Assembly: GCF_002872335.1 (NCBI RefSeq)
Contig: NZ_NJAG01000006.1
Span: forward strand, 1 to 64,000
Length of the DNA: 64,000 bases
Reading direction: 5' to 3'
From: Siphonobacter sp. BAB-5405
GTDB taxonomy: Bacteria > Bacteroidota > Bacteroidia > Cytophagales > Spirosomataceae
Below are positions 8,568 through 18,900 of the stretch, one piece after another. Position numbers and translations under genes: made by a program. Positions within the stretch are counted from its first letter, which is position 1, and each line of letters begins with the position of its first letter. The notes beneath the pieces were generated by a model that saw nothing but the letters and a program-made list of their open reading frames with translations, did no database searches and had not been told where the DNA came from.

Positions 8568-9223
8568 CCTTCCCGACACTCTTGCTTGGAAGGGTTCTTC
8601 TCTCTTCTCCAGATTTCACTTCTTTTCACACAGCTCTGCTGAGGTGAATGACTTTCTACGCTTGAGTTCTTAGCACGTTAACAGTGGCTTGTTCATCTAC
8701 CTTCCTCGACAGAACAACCAGTTGAAGTTTTTACACTCGCCCATTCATACAAATTTTTAGATTAGTTGATGAATTTGGAGAGATAACGTTTTACGGATAA
8801 TTAGTGATTTATATGATTTATTTGAAATATATATATGAAAAATAGAAAAATTATGTTTGATATTGTCTTAAATTATGAATTTGATGTTTAATTGAGTTAA
8901 TTGAAAAATTTAAAACTATATATTAATATAACATAATTTAATAAAATATACTACTGATATATTTGTGTATAGCATCATAAAAAATAAGTAACTAATAAAA
9001 AATCAGAATATTATTTGAATTAGATATACGTTTTTGTAATATTGGTTCCAGATTCTATAAAAATTGGCTTCTTCCCATTAATCTTAACCAAACATGAATG
9101 CTCTTTCTTCACGCTCTACCATTCCCCTGAGCTAAGCTCTGATCGACTCCGTAATTGCTTTTCCGACCTGGCTGTCAGGTCGGGATGGGACTGTATTTCA
9201 TTCACAAAACGCGTACACATCTC
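8568..9223 (+). other. long AT-rich leader of SusC/SusD pair 1
   Basis: No gene is visible in these 656 bases. About 8745-9060 is strikingly AT-rich compared with everything around it and contains a TATATTTG box (8958-8965). A stable hairpin (8-bp stem, 9163-9183) lies 40 bases before the susC start. The open frame from 9155 into susC is an extension beyond the real signal-peptide start. Confidence 0.5.
9163..9183 (+). promoter_or_regulatory. hairpin in the susC leader
   Basis: CCGACCTG (9163-9170) pairs with CAGGTCGG (9176-9183) around a 5-base loop, with no T-run. It may affect the stability or translation of the mRNA; it is not a terminator. Confidence 0.35.
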
Positions 9224-12200
9224 ATGAACAAACGTTTATCTATTCTGCTATTGCTGCTGAGTAGTCTCTGGGCAACCGCTCAGGATCGGCAGCTGACGGG
9301 CGTGATTACTTCTTCGGAAGATGGGCAGCCGTTGCCGGGCGTATCAATTTCGATCAAAGGCACGGCCAAGGGTGCTACCACCAACGCCGACGGGGCGTAT
9401 CAACTGGCCGTATCTTCGGGCAATACACTGGTATTCAGTTATGTAGGTTTTACGAGTAAGGAAGTAGTGCTGGGGGATGAAAGTACGCTGAACATTCAGC
9501 TACAGATGAACGCGAGTAGCCTGAGCGAAGTCGTGGTAACGGCCCTGGGTATTACGCGGGAAAAGAAAGCCCTGGGGTATTCGGTACAGGAAATCGGAGG
9601 AAAACAACTAACACAGGCTCGGGAGACCAACCTGGTGAATGCCCTGTCGGGTAAAATTGCCGGGGTACAGGTAACCAACTCCAATGGATCACCGGGAGCT
9701 TCGTCGCGAATGCTGATTCGGGGGTCCAGCTCGATTGGAAATAATAACCAGCCGCTGTTTGTGGTGGATGGTGTACCCATTGACAATGGCAATTACAATA
9801 ATAACCCCACGGCAGTCGATTACGGAAACGGAGCTGCTTCGCTCAACCCCGATGATATTGAGTCGATGAGTGTACTGAAGGGTCCTGCAGCGGCGGCTCT
9901 GTATGGGTCACGCGGAGCGAATGGCGTAGTACTCATTACCCTGAAAAGCGGTAAAGGATCGCGAGGCATTGGCGTGTCGGTAAACTCTAATACGACGTTT
10001 GATACGCCTTTTCGTTTACCCGAATGGCAGAATGAGTACGGTCAGGGAGCCAAGGGGCAGTTCCGCTTTGTGGACGGTCGCGGCGGCGGCGTGAACGATG
10101 GCGTAGACGAAAGCTGGGGGCCCAGACTGGATGGTCGCCTGATCGAGCAGTTTGATTCGCCGGTTGTCAATGGCGTGCGTACGCCTACGCCCTGGGTGGC
10201 TCATCCGGATAACGTCAATCAGTTCTTTAAAACGGGTAAAACCTATACAAATAACATCTCCTTAACGGGTGGTATTGACAAAGGCGATTTCCGTCTGTCG
10301 CTTACCGATTTAAATCAGTCAGGAATTCTGCCTTTCACGAACTACAAACGCCAAACGGTTTCGCTAAATGCTGGTTGGAACTTGACACCCAAACTGAACA
10401 TTCGGGCTACGGGTAATTACGTGAAAGACGGCAGTGATAACCGTACCAACTGGGGACTATACTTCATCTGGTTCGGTCGGCAGGTGGATATGGAAAACCT
10501 GCAAAACTACACCGCTCCGGGTAGCATTTACCAGAATAACTGGAACTACAACTACTGGACGAACCCGTACTACCAGCTGGCGAACAGCAAACGGGAAAAC
10601 GAAAAAGACCGCTTATTCGGAAATATTTCGGCTACGTATAAGTTCACCGACTGGCTATCGCTGATGGCTCGTACGGGAACCGACTTTTATACCGATCGTC
10701 GTAAAACGAAAAACGCCGCCCGCACGTCCAACCTGTTCGATGGTTATAACGAAGAACAAATTTTCGTTCAGGAATCAAACTCTGACTTCCTGCTGAACGC
10801 TACGCACAAATTCGGAGAGTTTGACGTAACGGCCAACGTCGGGGGCAACCACCGCAAAAACTTCTACCAGCGGGATTACATGTCGGCGGCTGAGCTGGCG
10901 ATTCCCCGCGTCTGGAATATGGGTAACTCGCGGCTGCGTCCAGTTACGGAAAATTCGTACAGTAAGAAAGTCGTGAATAGTTTGTATGCGTCGGCGAACC
11001 TCGGCTTCCGTAACTACCTCTTCCTTGATCTGACGGCCCGTAACGACTGGTCGAGTGCCCTGCCAGCCAGCAATCGCTCGTACTTCTATCCGTCGGCGGC
11101 GGTCAGTGCGGTACTGACGGATATGTTTAGTGTGCAGTCCTCGTTCCTTTCATTCGCCAAAATTCGGGGTGGTATTGCCCGCGTAGGAAACGACACCGAT
11201 CCGTACCGCCTGCTTCAGGCCTTTGATTACGCCAACGCCTGGGGTAGTCAGGCTTCGCTGAAAGAAAGCAATGAATTACTGAATGCCGAGCTGAAACCAG
11301 AAATCACCAGTTCATACGAAATCGGTACGGAATTAAAATTCTGGCAAAACCGGATTGGTCTGGACGTAACCTATTACGATAAGCAGTCGTACAACCAGAT
11401 TCTGAAGGTAGACGTTTCGAATGCTTCAGGCTTTTCGTCTAAATGGCTCAACGCCGGACTGTTACAAAACCGGGGTGTCGAAATTCAGTTGACGGGTACT
11501 GCCGTGAAAACGAACAGTTTCAAATGGGATATTACGTTGAACTGGGCCCGTAACCAGAACAAAGTCAAGGAATTAGTTGATAACCTGACCACCTACACCC
11601 TCGGGACCATGCGGGGCATGGGCATCGAAGCCCGCGTCGGACAGCCCTACGGTACGTTCTTCGGACAGGGTTTTCTGCGGAATCCGGAAGGAAAGATTGT
11701 CTATGACCAGAGTGGCTACCCCGTCATCGATCCGGTTCGTCGCGTATTAGGCAACTTCACACCGCGATGGATTGGCGGCTTGCAAAACACGTTTGCCTAC
11801 AAAAACCTGTCCCTGACGACGCTGATTGACATGAAGCAGGGCGGCGATATTTTCTCGCAAACCATTAATATCGGTCGCTATACCGGCGTGTTGAAAGAAA
11901 CGACCGTAGGTCGGGAAACGGGTATTGTGGGCGACGGCGTCGTGAATGTGGGGACGGCAGCTAATCCGGAGTACGTGCCGAATACCAAAAACATTTCTTC
12001 GGAAGAATGGCACCATAAGTACTACCTGCTAACGAACAACGAAGAGACCATTTTCGACGGTAGCTACGTGAAGCTTCGCGAGGTACGCCTGACCTACGTT
12101 TTCCCCGGAAAAGTATTCAAGCGTTTGCCCTTCCGTGACATCACGATTTCAGCGGTAGGCCGGAATCTGGCTCTGCTGCACAGCAACATTCCGCACATTG

Positions 12201-12304
12201 ATCCGGAGACCAGCTATTACGGCGATACGAATGTGCAGGGGATTGAAAACGGACAGATTCCGACCACTCGTTCCGTTGGTTTCAACATCAGCTTAAATCT
12301 GTAA
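9224..12304 (+). CDS. SusC/RagA family TonB-linked outer membrane protein (pair 1)
   Basis: A 1,026-residue outer-membrane importer. It has a signal peptide (1-20, ending WATAQ), a carboxypeptidase-regulatory-like domain (about 23-100), the plug domain beginning near VVVTALGIT (about 104), then a 22-strand barrel rich in aromatic and Asn residues. The SusC hallmark block ARETNLVNALSGKIAGV is present. SusC proteins import oligosaccharides or peptides using TonB energy, with SusD as the lid. I start it at the ATG at 9224, because the upstream ATG at 9155 lies in the leader hairpin region and would bury the signal peptide. The SusD gene follows after 11 bases. No glycoside hydrolase or sensor is next to the pair, so the substrate cannot be guessed. 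Confidence 0.93.
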   Translation: MNKRLSILLLLLSSLWATAQDRQLTGVITSSEDGQPLPGVSISIKGTAKGATTNADGAYQLAVSSGNTLVFSYVGFTSKEVVLGDESTLNIQLQMNASSLSEVVVTALGITREKKALGYSVQEIGGKQLTQARETNLVNALSGKIAGVQVTNSNGSPGASSRMLIRGSSSIGNNNQPLFVVDGVPIDNGNYNNNPTAVDYGNGAASLNPDDIESMSVLKGPAAAALYGSRGANGVVLITLKSGKGSRGIGVSVNSNTTFDTPFRLPEWQNEYGQGAKGQFRFVDGRGGGVNDGVDESWGPRLDGRLIEQFDSPVVNGVRTPTPWVAHPDNVNQFFKTGKTYTNNISLTGGIDKGDFRLSLTDLNQSGILPFTNYKRQTVSLNAGWNLTPKLNIRATGNYVKDGSDNRTNWGLYFIWFGRQVDMENLQNYTAPGSIYQNNWNYNYWTNPYYQLANSKRENEKDRLFGNISATYKFTDWLSLMARTGTDFYTDRRKTKNAARTSNLFDGYNEEQIFVQESNSDFLLNATHKFGEFDVTANVGGNHRKNFYQRDYMSAAELAIPRVWNMGNSRLRPVTENSYSKKVVNSLYASANLGFRNYLFLDLTARNDWSSALPASNRSYFYPSAAVSAVLTDMFSVQSSFLSFAKIRGGIARVGNDTDPYRLLQAFDYANAWGSQASLKESNELLNAELKPEITSSYEIGTELKFWQNRIGLDVTYYDKQSYNQILKVDVSNASGFSSKWLNAGLLQNRGVEIQLTGTAVKTNSFKWDITLNWARNQNKVKELVDNLTTYTLGTMRGMGIEARVGQPYGTFFGQGFLRNPEGKIVYDQSGYPVIDPVRRVLGNFTPRWIGGLQNTFAYKNLSLTTLIDMKQGGDIFSQTINIGRYTGVLKETTVGRETGIVGDGVVNVGTAANPEYVPNTKNISSEEWHHKYYLLTNNEETIFDGSYVKLREVRLTYVFPGKVFKRLPFRDITISAVGRNLALLHSNIPHIDPETSYYGDTNVQGIENGQIPTTRSVGFNISLNL

Positions 12305-12315
12305 CAGTTTCTGAC

Positions 12316-13776
12316 ATGATACGCATTTTTCATTCATTCCGATATAAAGCCGCATTGGCGTTTGTACTGGTTGGGTTATCCGCCTGTACGGGTGAGTTCG
12401 ACCAAATAAATACGAACCCGAACAATCCCACGACGGCTACGGCCGATTTATTCATGCCGAACGGAATCCAGACCGCCGTGAATGCGTATTGGGGAGGTTC
12501 GCTGGGCATGGACGTGGGAAATCTGGTTTCTCAGCATTGGGCTCGGATTCAGTATACCGATGTCGATCAGTATACGACTTCCAACGACGTCGCGAACGCG
12601 GGCTGGAGTAATTTCTACATTGAGTCACTGGCCGATTACCAGCGTATTTACAAGATTGGTCAGGAGACGGGAAATACGAATTACCAGGCCGTCGCCACCA
12701 TTCTGCGGAGCTGGGTATTTACCCTGCTTACGGACGTATACGGCGATATTCCGTATTCGGACGCCATCAAAGGCATGGAAGGAACCTTACAGCCGAAGTA
12801 TGATACTCAGAAAGACGTCTACGCCGGTCTGGTAGCGGAACTGAAAACGGCTGCGGAACTCATCAATACTACGGATAAAAGCAAAGCGATTGCAGGGGAT
12901 ATTCTGTTCAATGGCGATCTGACGAAATGGAAAAAATTCGCCAACTCGCAAAGCCTGCGGATTCTGAACCGAATGCTGGGAAAAGCGGATGCTCCGATCG
13001 ATGTGAAAGCCGAGATCGAACGCATCCTGAAAGATCCGACGAAGTATCCGGTACTGACTTCCAATGCCGATAACGTGCAGTTGACGTACCTCAATGCAGC
13101 TCCGAGTAATAACCCAGTCAACGAAAACCGCAAAACGCGGGATGACCACCGGGTGAGTGCGACGTTGGTGAATAAACTGAAAGGAATGGAAGATGCCCGC
13201 CTGAAAGTATACGCCAACCTGCCCGCCGATGGGGGTGATTACAAGGGCGTACCCAACGGTCTGTCGGCGTCGGATGCCAACGCTCTGGGTTTGTCAAAAA
13301 CGTCGAAAGTGGGGGATTACTTCGTGTCGGCTACGGCCCCAGGCGTAATCATGACCTATGCTGAATTGCTGTTTATTAAAGCCGAATTTGCGTATAAGGG
13401 AATTACCTCGGCTGGCGAAGCGGCTACCCTTTACACGGATGCCATTAAAGCTTCGCACGCTCAGTATGGACTCACGGCGTCGGATGCGTACCTGACGGCC
13501 AATGCCTTCAAAAGTAGTACGGCGGGCTATACGCAACTGATTGAGCAGAAATGGATTGCTCTGTACGGACAGGGCGTGGAAGCCTGGACGGAGTACCGCC
13601 GCACGGGCATTCCCGTACTAACGCCTCCGACGCTGAATACGAATGGAGGGGTAGTACCCACGCGTTTGCCCTATCCGGGTTCGGAGGAATCGCTGAACTA
13701 TACCAATTTCAGCGAAGCTCTGAAACGCCAGGGCGGCCAGAACGACAAAAAACTGAAGTTATGGTTTGCTAACTAG
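12316..13776 (+). CDS. SusD/RagB-like nutrient-binding outer membrane lipoprotein (pair 1)
   Basis: A 486-residue lipoprotein with lipobox LSAC (Cys24), matching the SusD-like_2 subgroup by the DQINTNPNNPT start and the TDVYGDIPYSDA block near 138. It should sit on the outer face of the outer membrane as the lid of the SusC barrel encoded 11 bases upstream. It shares the layout and many blocks (QYTDVD.YTTS, TRDDHRVS) with the second SusD at 43653, so the two pairs are paralogous. A perfect 30-base palindrome follows the stop. Confidence 0.92.
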   Translation: MIRIFHSFRYKAALAFVLVGLSACTGEFDQINTNPNNPTTATADLFMPNGIQTAVNAYWGGSLGMDVGNLVSQHWARIQYTDVDQYTTSNDVANAGWSNFYIESLADYQRIYKIGQETGNTNYQAVATILRSWVFTLLTDVYGDIPYSDAIKGMEGTLQPKYDTQKDVYAGLVAELKTAAELINTTDKSKAIAGDILFNGDLTKWKKFANSQSLRILNRMLGKADAPIDVKAEIERILKDPTKYPVLTSNADNVQLTYLNAAPSNNPVNENRKTRDDHRVSATLVNKLKGMEDARLKVYANLPADGGDYKGVPNGLSASDANALGLSKTSKVGDYFVSATAPGVIMTYAELLFIKAEFAYKGITSAGEAATLYTDAIKASHAQYGLTASDAYLTANAFKSSTAGYTQLIEQKWIALYGQGVEAWTEYRRTGIPVLTPPTLNTNGGVVPTRLPYPGSEESLNYTNFSEALKRQGGQNDKKLKLWFAN

Positions 13777-13832
13777 TATAGGAATCATTCAGGTGAGTAC
13801 TGGGAGAGAAAACCTGAATAGAGGAGGGTAAC

Positions 13833-13862
13833 AAAGAGTCCGGCCAGCTGGCCGGACTCTTT
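13833..13862. terminator. perfect 30-base palindromic bidirectional terminator
   Basis: A 15-bp arm and its exact complement with no spacer lie between convergent susD (stop 13776) and panC (stop 13865). AAAGAG starts one side and CTCTTT ends the other, so it can end both transcripts. Confidence 0.75.
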
Positions 13863-13864
13863 GT

Positions 13865-14704
13865 TTAAGCCGTCAACAAAAGGTTATCAATTAGTCGAAC
13901 CTTACCCAGATGCACCGCAATACACAGAGCTGCGGGCTGTCCCGACTGATGATCTTCCAGAGGGAGTAGGGTTTCAATATCCGCAATTTCAAAGTATTCC
14001 AGTTGGAAAGCGGGCTGGGCCGCGAAGGCTTCGCGTACCTGAGCTTTCACTTCGGCAGGCGACGTACCCTGTTCCAGAGCCGTTTTCGCCCCTTGAAGCT
14101 CCGCCTGAATAAAAGGAGCCAGGGCCCGTTCGTCGGCAGTCAGGTTACGGTTCCGCGACGACATCGCCAGTCCGTCGGTTTCGCGTACGGTAGGGGCAAT
14201 CACCAGCTCAATCGGAAAACTCAGATCCTGAATCAATCGCCGCACAATCAGACACTGTTGCAAATCTTTCTGTCCGAAATACGCCCGCGTGGGTTGTACC
14301 AGATGAAACAGTTTGGAAACCACGATACCCACGCCATTGAAATGACCCGGTCGGAAGGCTCCTTCCAGTACGCGTTCGAGGGTACCGAAATCAAAGGTCA
14401 GCACGGGCTGACTGGGGTACATTTCTGCCGCGGAGGGAGCAAATACCACATCACAACCGGCGGCTTCCAGCAGGGCACAATCCTGTTCGAGTGTACGCGG
14501 GTAACGGGCTAGGTCGTCGGCGTTATTAAATTGAATCGGATTGACGAAAATACTGCAAACCACCACCGCATTTTCCTGTCGGGCCCGGCGGATCAACTGC
14601 AGGTGTCCTTCGTGTAAGGCCCCCATCGTCGGAACAAAGCCAATGGATTCCGTGGAGCGGGTCAGGTAGGTTCGTAATTCAGCCTGGGTAAAAATCAGCT
14701 GCAT
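13865..14704 (-). CDS. panC: pantothenate synthetase
   Basis: A 279-residue enzyme joining pantoate and beta-alanine with ATP. The HIGH-like motif HEGH (31-34) follows PTMGAL, and the KMSKS-like region is MSSRN (about 181-185). FVNPIQF (about 53-59) and the YFGQKD block are also typical. It uses the product of panD (315-665), which is usually its neighbour in Bacteroidota but here lies about 13 kb away and in opposite orientation. It is divergent from the GT5-like gene across 211 bases. Confidence 0.95.
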   Translation of the reverse strand: MQLIFTQAELRTYLTRSTESIGFVPTMGALHEGHLQLIRRARQENAVVVCSIFVNPIQFNNADDLARYPRTLEQDCALLEAAGCDVVFAPSAAEMYPSQPVLTFDFGTLERVLEGAFRPGHFNGVGIVVSKLFHLVQPTRAYFGQKDLQQCLIVRRLIQDLSFPIELVIAPTVRETDGLAMSSRNRNLTADERALAPFIQAELQGAKTALEQGTSPAEVKAQVREAFAAQPAFQLEYFEIADIETLLPLEDHQSGQPAALCIAVHLGKVRLIDNLLLTA

Positions 14705-14858
14705 GGGATATTTCAGAAAGAAAAGCGTGTATGAAGTACTGGTAATCAGCGTTAGTAAAGCGGTAAACTAAGTCGAACGGGTAAAAAGTTCAGGAAGCTA
14801 AAAACTTGCAAGTATAGTTTTTCTGAAATTAATTCATGGATTTTAGCCATTTTTTTTA

Positions 14859-14866
14859 TATTTTTG
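14859..14866 (+). promoter_or_regulatory. -7 box for the GT5-like gene
   Basis: TATTTTTG matches TAnnTTTG and sits 50 bases before the ATG at 14916, in the panC/GT5 divergent gap. The -33 element is not clear. Confidence 0.4.
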
Positions 14867-14915
14867 CAAGCGAATTTGGAATATCCTTACCCATTTCGTA
14901 AACTCTTGAAGCCCC

Positions 14916-15725
14916 ATGAGTAAACTCCGGATTTTGTACGTTGCCAGTGAGATCAATCCCTTTCTTCAAATCACAGACGTTGCCGAATACGTGCGAAAAC
15001 TTCCCCAGGCGATGCAAGAGCGGGGCATGGAAATCCGGATACTGGTTCCCCGGTTTGGACTGATTAACGAACGCAAAAATCGCCTTCATGAAGTCGTCCG
15101 CCTTTCCGGAATCAATATTTCAGTCGGCGACGACGAAAAGCCATTAGTCATTAAAGTGGCGTCCGTTCCCAGTGCCAAACTGCAGGTCTACTTTATTGAC
15201 AACGAAGACTATTTCCACCGGAAATCAGTATTCTTCGATAAAGACGAGAAATTCTACGATGATAACGACGAACGGGCCATTTTCTTTTGCAAAGGCGTGA
15301 TTGAAACCGTTCGGAAATTAGGCTGGTCACCCGATATCGTGCACTGTAACGACTGGATGACGGCTTTGATTCCGCTGTACCTGAAAACGACCTACCGCAA
15401 TGATCCCATGTTTAAGGACACGAAGTCGGTATTTTCAGTCTACAACAACCCCTTTAGTTACAAGTTTACCGAAGAGCTGCTCGATAAGGTGAAAGCCATG
15501 GACATTGAAGATGACATGCTTTCCAGCCTGAGTTCGCTCGATTACGATGGCTTTATTAAAATTGGTGCCCAGTACGCCGATGTCGTGGTAAAAGCAGAGG
15601 AAGATTACAGCGAAAGCGTCAATCAAATCCTGAATGACATTCCTGATAAGAAGGTGGAATTACCTGAAGAACAGGAAGAAATGTCCGATAAATTTTACTC
15701 CCTTTACACGGAGTTGATGAGTTAG
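14916..15725 (+). CDS. half-length glycogen/starch synthase-like protein (GT5 N-terminal domain)
   Basis: A 269-residue protein that matches only the N-terminal Rossmann domain of glycogen synthase (GT5). The start ILYVASEINPF and the HCNDWMTALIPLYL block (about 144-157) are clear. Full GlgA is about 470-500 residues; the C-terminal nucleotide-sugar domain is missing. The ADP-glucose loop KTGGL after the first strand is replaced by QITDV. With neither the loop nor the second domain, catalysis is unlikely, and a regulatory or partner role is possible. Proteins of this short kind are commonly annotated next to panC in Bacteroidota, so it is probably not a recent truncation. A strong terminator follows. 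Confidence 0.82.
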   Translation: MSKLRILYVASEINPFLQITDVAEYVRKLPQAMQERGMEIRILVPRFGLINERKNRLHEVVRLSGINISVGDDEKPLVIKVASVPSAKLQVYFIDNEDYFHRKSVFFDKDEKFYDDNDERAIFFCKGVIETVRKLGWSPDIVHCNDWMTALIPLYLKTTYRNDPMFKDTKSVFSVYNNPFSYKFTEELLDKVKAMDIEDDMLSSLSSLDYDGFIKIGAQYADVVVKAEEDYSESVNQILNDIPDKKVELPEEQEEMSDKFYSLYTELMS

Positions 15726-15754
15726 GAAGAAGGGATGATCTCCTAAAACAGGCT

Positions 15755-15785
15755 AGCCGCCGTCGCAAGACAGGCGGCTTTTTTT
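15755..15785 (+). terminator. Rho-independent terminator after the GT5-like gene
   Basis: AGCCGCC (15755-15761) pairs with GGCGGCT (15773-15779), followed by a T-run. Confidence 0.85.
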
Positions 15786-15997
15786 GTATCTTTTTCGCAG
15801 GAAATGATAAGCTTTTATGAAGTAAAGTGATACGTAAAGACAGGCATTTTTCTGTGCAATGAATTAGCAATTAGAAGAATGTGTTTACGCTTCTTTGAGA
15901 TATTTAAAAGTATTAATAAAAGGTAATATAAAGCGATAAAGCGGAAGCGTATCTTTACCAACCCCCTTTAAAAATTGTCCATTTTACCTTCATTGAA

Positions 15998-18900
15998 ATG
16001 ATTTTACCTTTACCTATTCGTATCCTTTCAGCTCACTTTATACGTCTACATTTTTTCACTATAAAAAGACGTATTCAAGGGTTTACTTTAGCCTGGTTTT
16101 TTCTCTTCATCAGTCTTTTCTCGCAAGCACAAACCGTACCGTTGAGCTGCGGAACACCCACTCCCCAAAACAATATTGAATTTAGAGAGTGGATCAAACG
16201 TTCCAAAATGGCTGGTGGAAGAGTAGCTACTACACCCGTTACGATACCCCTTGCTTTTACCATTCTCCGACCATCGGCCGAAGCTGGCCGGGCGGTGAAT
16301 GCCGATGAAAAGAATTACATCGCTCAAAACATGTACTGGCTGGAAAAATTTTACCGGGGCAGTAATATCAGCTTTTACATTACTTCTGTAAAAATACTTG
16401 CAAACACGGCCTATCATGAAGGAGAGGTTGATCCACTCACGTACGTGAATCAACTGGAAAAAAATGCGGCTAACGTCATCATATCTTCTATGAGAAATGG
16501 TATTTATGTTGGTTATGCAGGATACGCTTATTATCCATCTTCCAGCGGTCAAGGCTCAAACCTGATTGTTTTAAATGAAAATAGTTATAAATATCAGGAT
16601 AACTTATTACCCCACGAAATAGGCCATTACCTGAATCTTTATCACACTTTTGACGCCGTAGGGGGGAGCGAATTAGTGGATGGTTCCAACTGTGCAACGG
16701 CCGGAGATATGGTTTGTGATACGCCCGCCGATATAACAGGTGTAGCCGGCATATCAATCAGTAATTGCGTGTATACGGGTACTCCTGTGGATGCGAAAGG
16801 TATGTTATATAAGCCCGATACGAAAAACCTGATGAGCTACTGGCATTCGTATGGCTGTCAGACCGATCATTTTTCAGCGGGGCAGTTTGACCGGGCGTAT
16901 AATGGCTATTGGTTTCGAATGAACAACCCGGGGTACGGTGATGATCAATACAATCTTTCAGCCAGTCCCAAAGGCTCTGCTTATAATCTAAAACTTCGAC
17001 GGGCTGATGCAACCAATTTGGCCCTCGTTTTCGAGACGCAGCAAACGGAGGATAACCTGGGTTTCCTGGTTGAGTATGCCGATAGTGAAAATGGTCCTTG
17101 GCAGATTGATCCAATCGTTACCGTATTTTCTGATGTGAACTATGCTTTAGATCCGAAGAAAACACACTACGTTCGGGTAAGACCCTTATCCTCGCCTTAT
17201 TACTCCAATGTAGCCAAGTACACCCCCGGAAAACCCCAGGAGTTGTATTTCGATTCTATTCCCAGCGATCAGGTTTTTCGTGACAACCTTTCGTTGCAAT
17301 TCAAAGTACGGGCGAGTTCGGGTTTACCCGTAACGTATCGGTTGCTTGCGGGGAATGCAGAACTCAGTGAACAGGGATTATTGAAAATACATGGACCCGG
17401 CTGGATCAATATTGAAATTGCTCAAAAAGGCAATGATGAATGGGAACCATATTGGGTCAGCTATGCCATGCAGGTATCGAAAGCAGTTCAACAAATCGAC
17501 CTGAGTACGATTACCCCGAAAACCTTTGGCGATCCCCCTTTTGAAATTACAGCTATAGCGAGTTCCGGTCTGCCCGTAATGTATGCAGTGGCGGGTCCTG
17601 CCACCCTATCGGGCAACCGCGTGACGATCACTGGAGCCGGTCAAATTCTGATCAGTGCGTATCAGCAGGGAAATGCAAACTATATGTCAGCCGAAGCCCG
17701 GCAATACATTACGGTAGCCAAAGCCAATCAGAGCGTACAGTTTGATGCAATCAATTCGAAAACCTACGGCGACGCTCCCTTTACGCTATCAGCTCGTGCT
17801 TCTACGGGCTTACCCGTAACGTTTGAAGGAAGTGGACCGGTACAGATTTCGGGCAATCAGGTCACGCTGACCGGAGCCGGGGAAGCAACAATTCTGGCGA
17901 AACAGACGGGCAACGAGAACTACAACGCCGCCCCAGAGGTCCTGCAAAAACTCAGCATTGCCAAAGCCGAACAAACCCTTTCGCTGGCGGCCATTCCGGA
18001 TAAAACCATGGGCGATCCGGATTTTCAACTGGAGGTACAAACGTCTTCGGGCTTACCGGCAGTACTGACCGTTAGCGGCCCCGCCGAAGTGGGGGGTACA
18101 ACAGTGAGGCTGAAAGGAGCGGGTCCGGTAACGATCACTGCCAGTCAGCCCGGCAATGAAAACTACCTGCCCACGGCCGTTTCCGTGAGCCAGCGATTTA
18201 CCGTAGCCAAAGGCAAGCAGACGATTCGTATACAACCCATAGCCGATCGTACCTACGGGGATGGCGATATTACGGTCGGGGCCTCAGCCAGCTCGGGCTT
18301 ACCCGTAGCCATTACGGTGACGGGACCCGCCAGGGTAGCCGACGGTTCGCTGAAGATTACCGGAGCGGGTACCATAACGGTTACCATTGCTCAGGGGGGG
18401 GACGATAGCTATGATCCAGCTGCATCGGTTACCCAAACGTTTACCGTGCATAAACTCAAACAGCAAATTTCGTTTGATGAACTAGCCAATCGTACGTACG
18501 GAGATGCGGATTTCGATCTTTCCGCTCGCATCAACTCCGGCTTAGGGCTGCAAATCAGTAGTACGGGACCCGTGGCTCTTACCGGGACGAAAGTCCGAAT
18601 TACCGGTGCGGGCGTGGCTCGGATTACCCTAACCCAACCCGGTGACGCCAATCACGAAGCAGCCCCGGAGGTGAGTCGCGAATTTACTATTGTGAAACGA
18701 CAGCTGGTCCTAACGTTCCCGGAGCTGGCAACGCGGGACTATTCCAGTACGCCCTTTGCGTTACAGGCCCAAAGTAACGCCACCTTACCAGTGCAGTACC
18801 AGGTGCAAGGTCCCGCTCAGCTACTGGAAAGCAATCGTTTACAACTAACGGGGATTGGTGAAGTGAAAATAACGGCTCTACAGACGGGGGATGCCAACCA

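Noticed and set aside
14003-14512. 169-codon rightward frame
   Set aside because: It is antisense to panC and has no family likeness.
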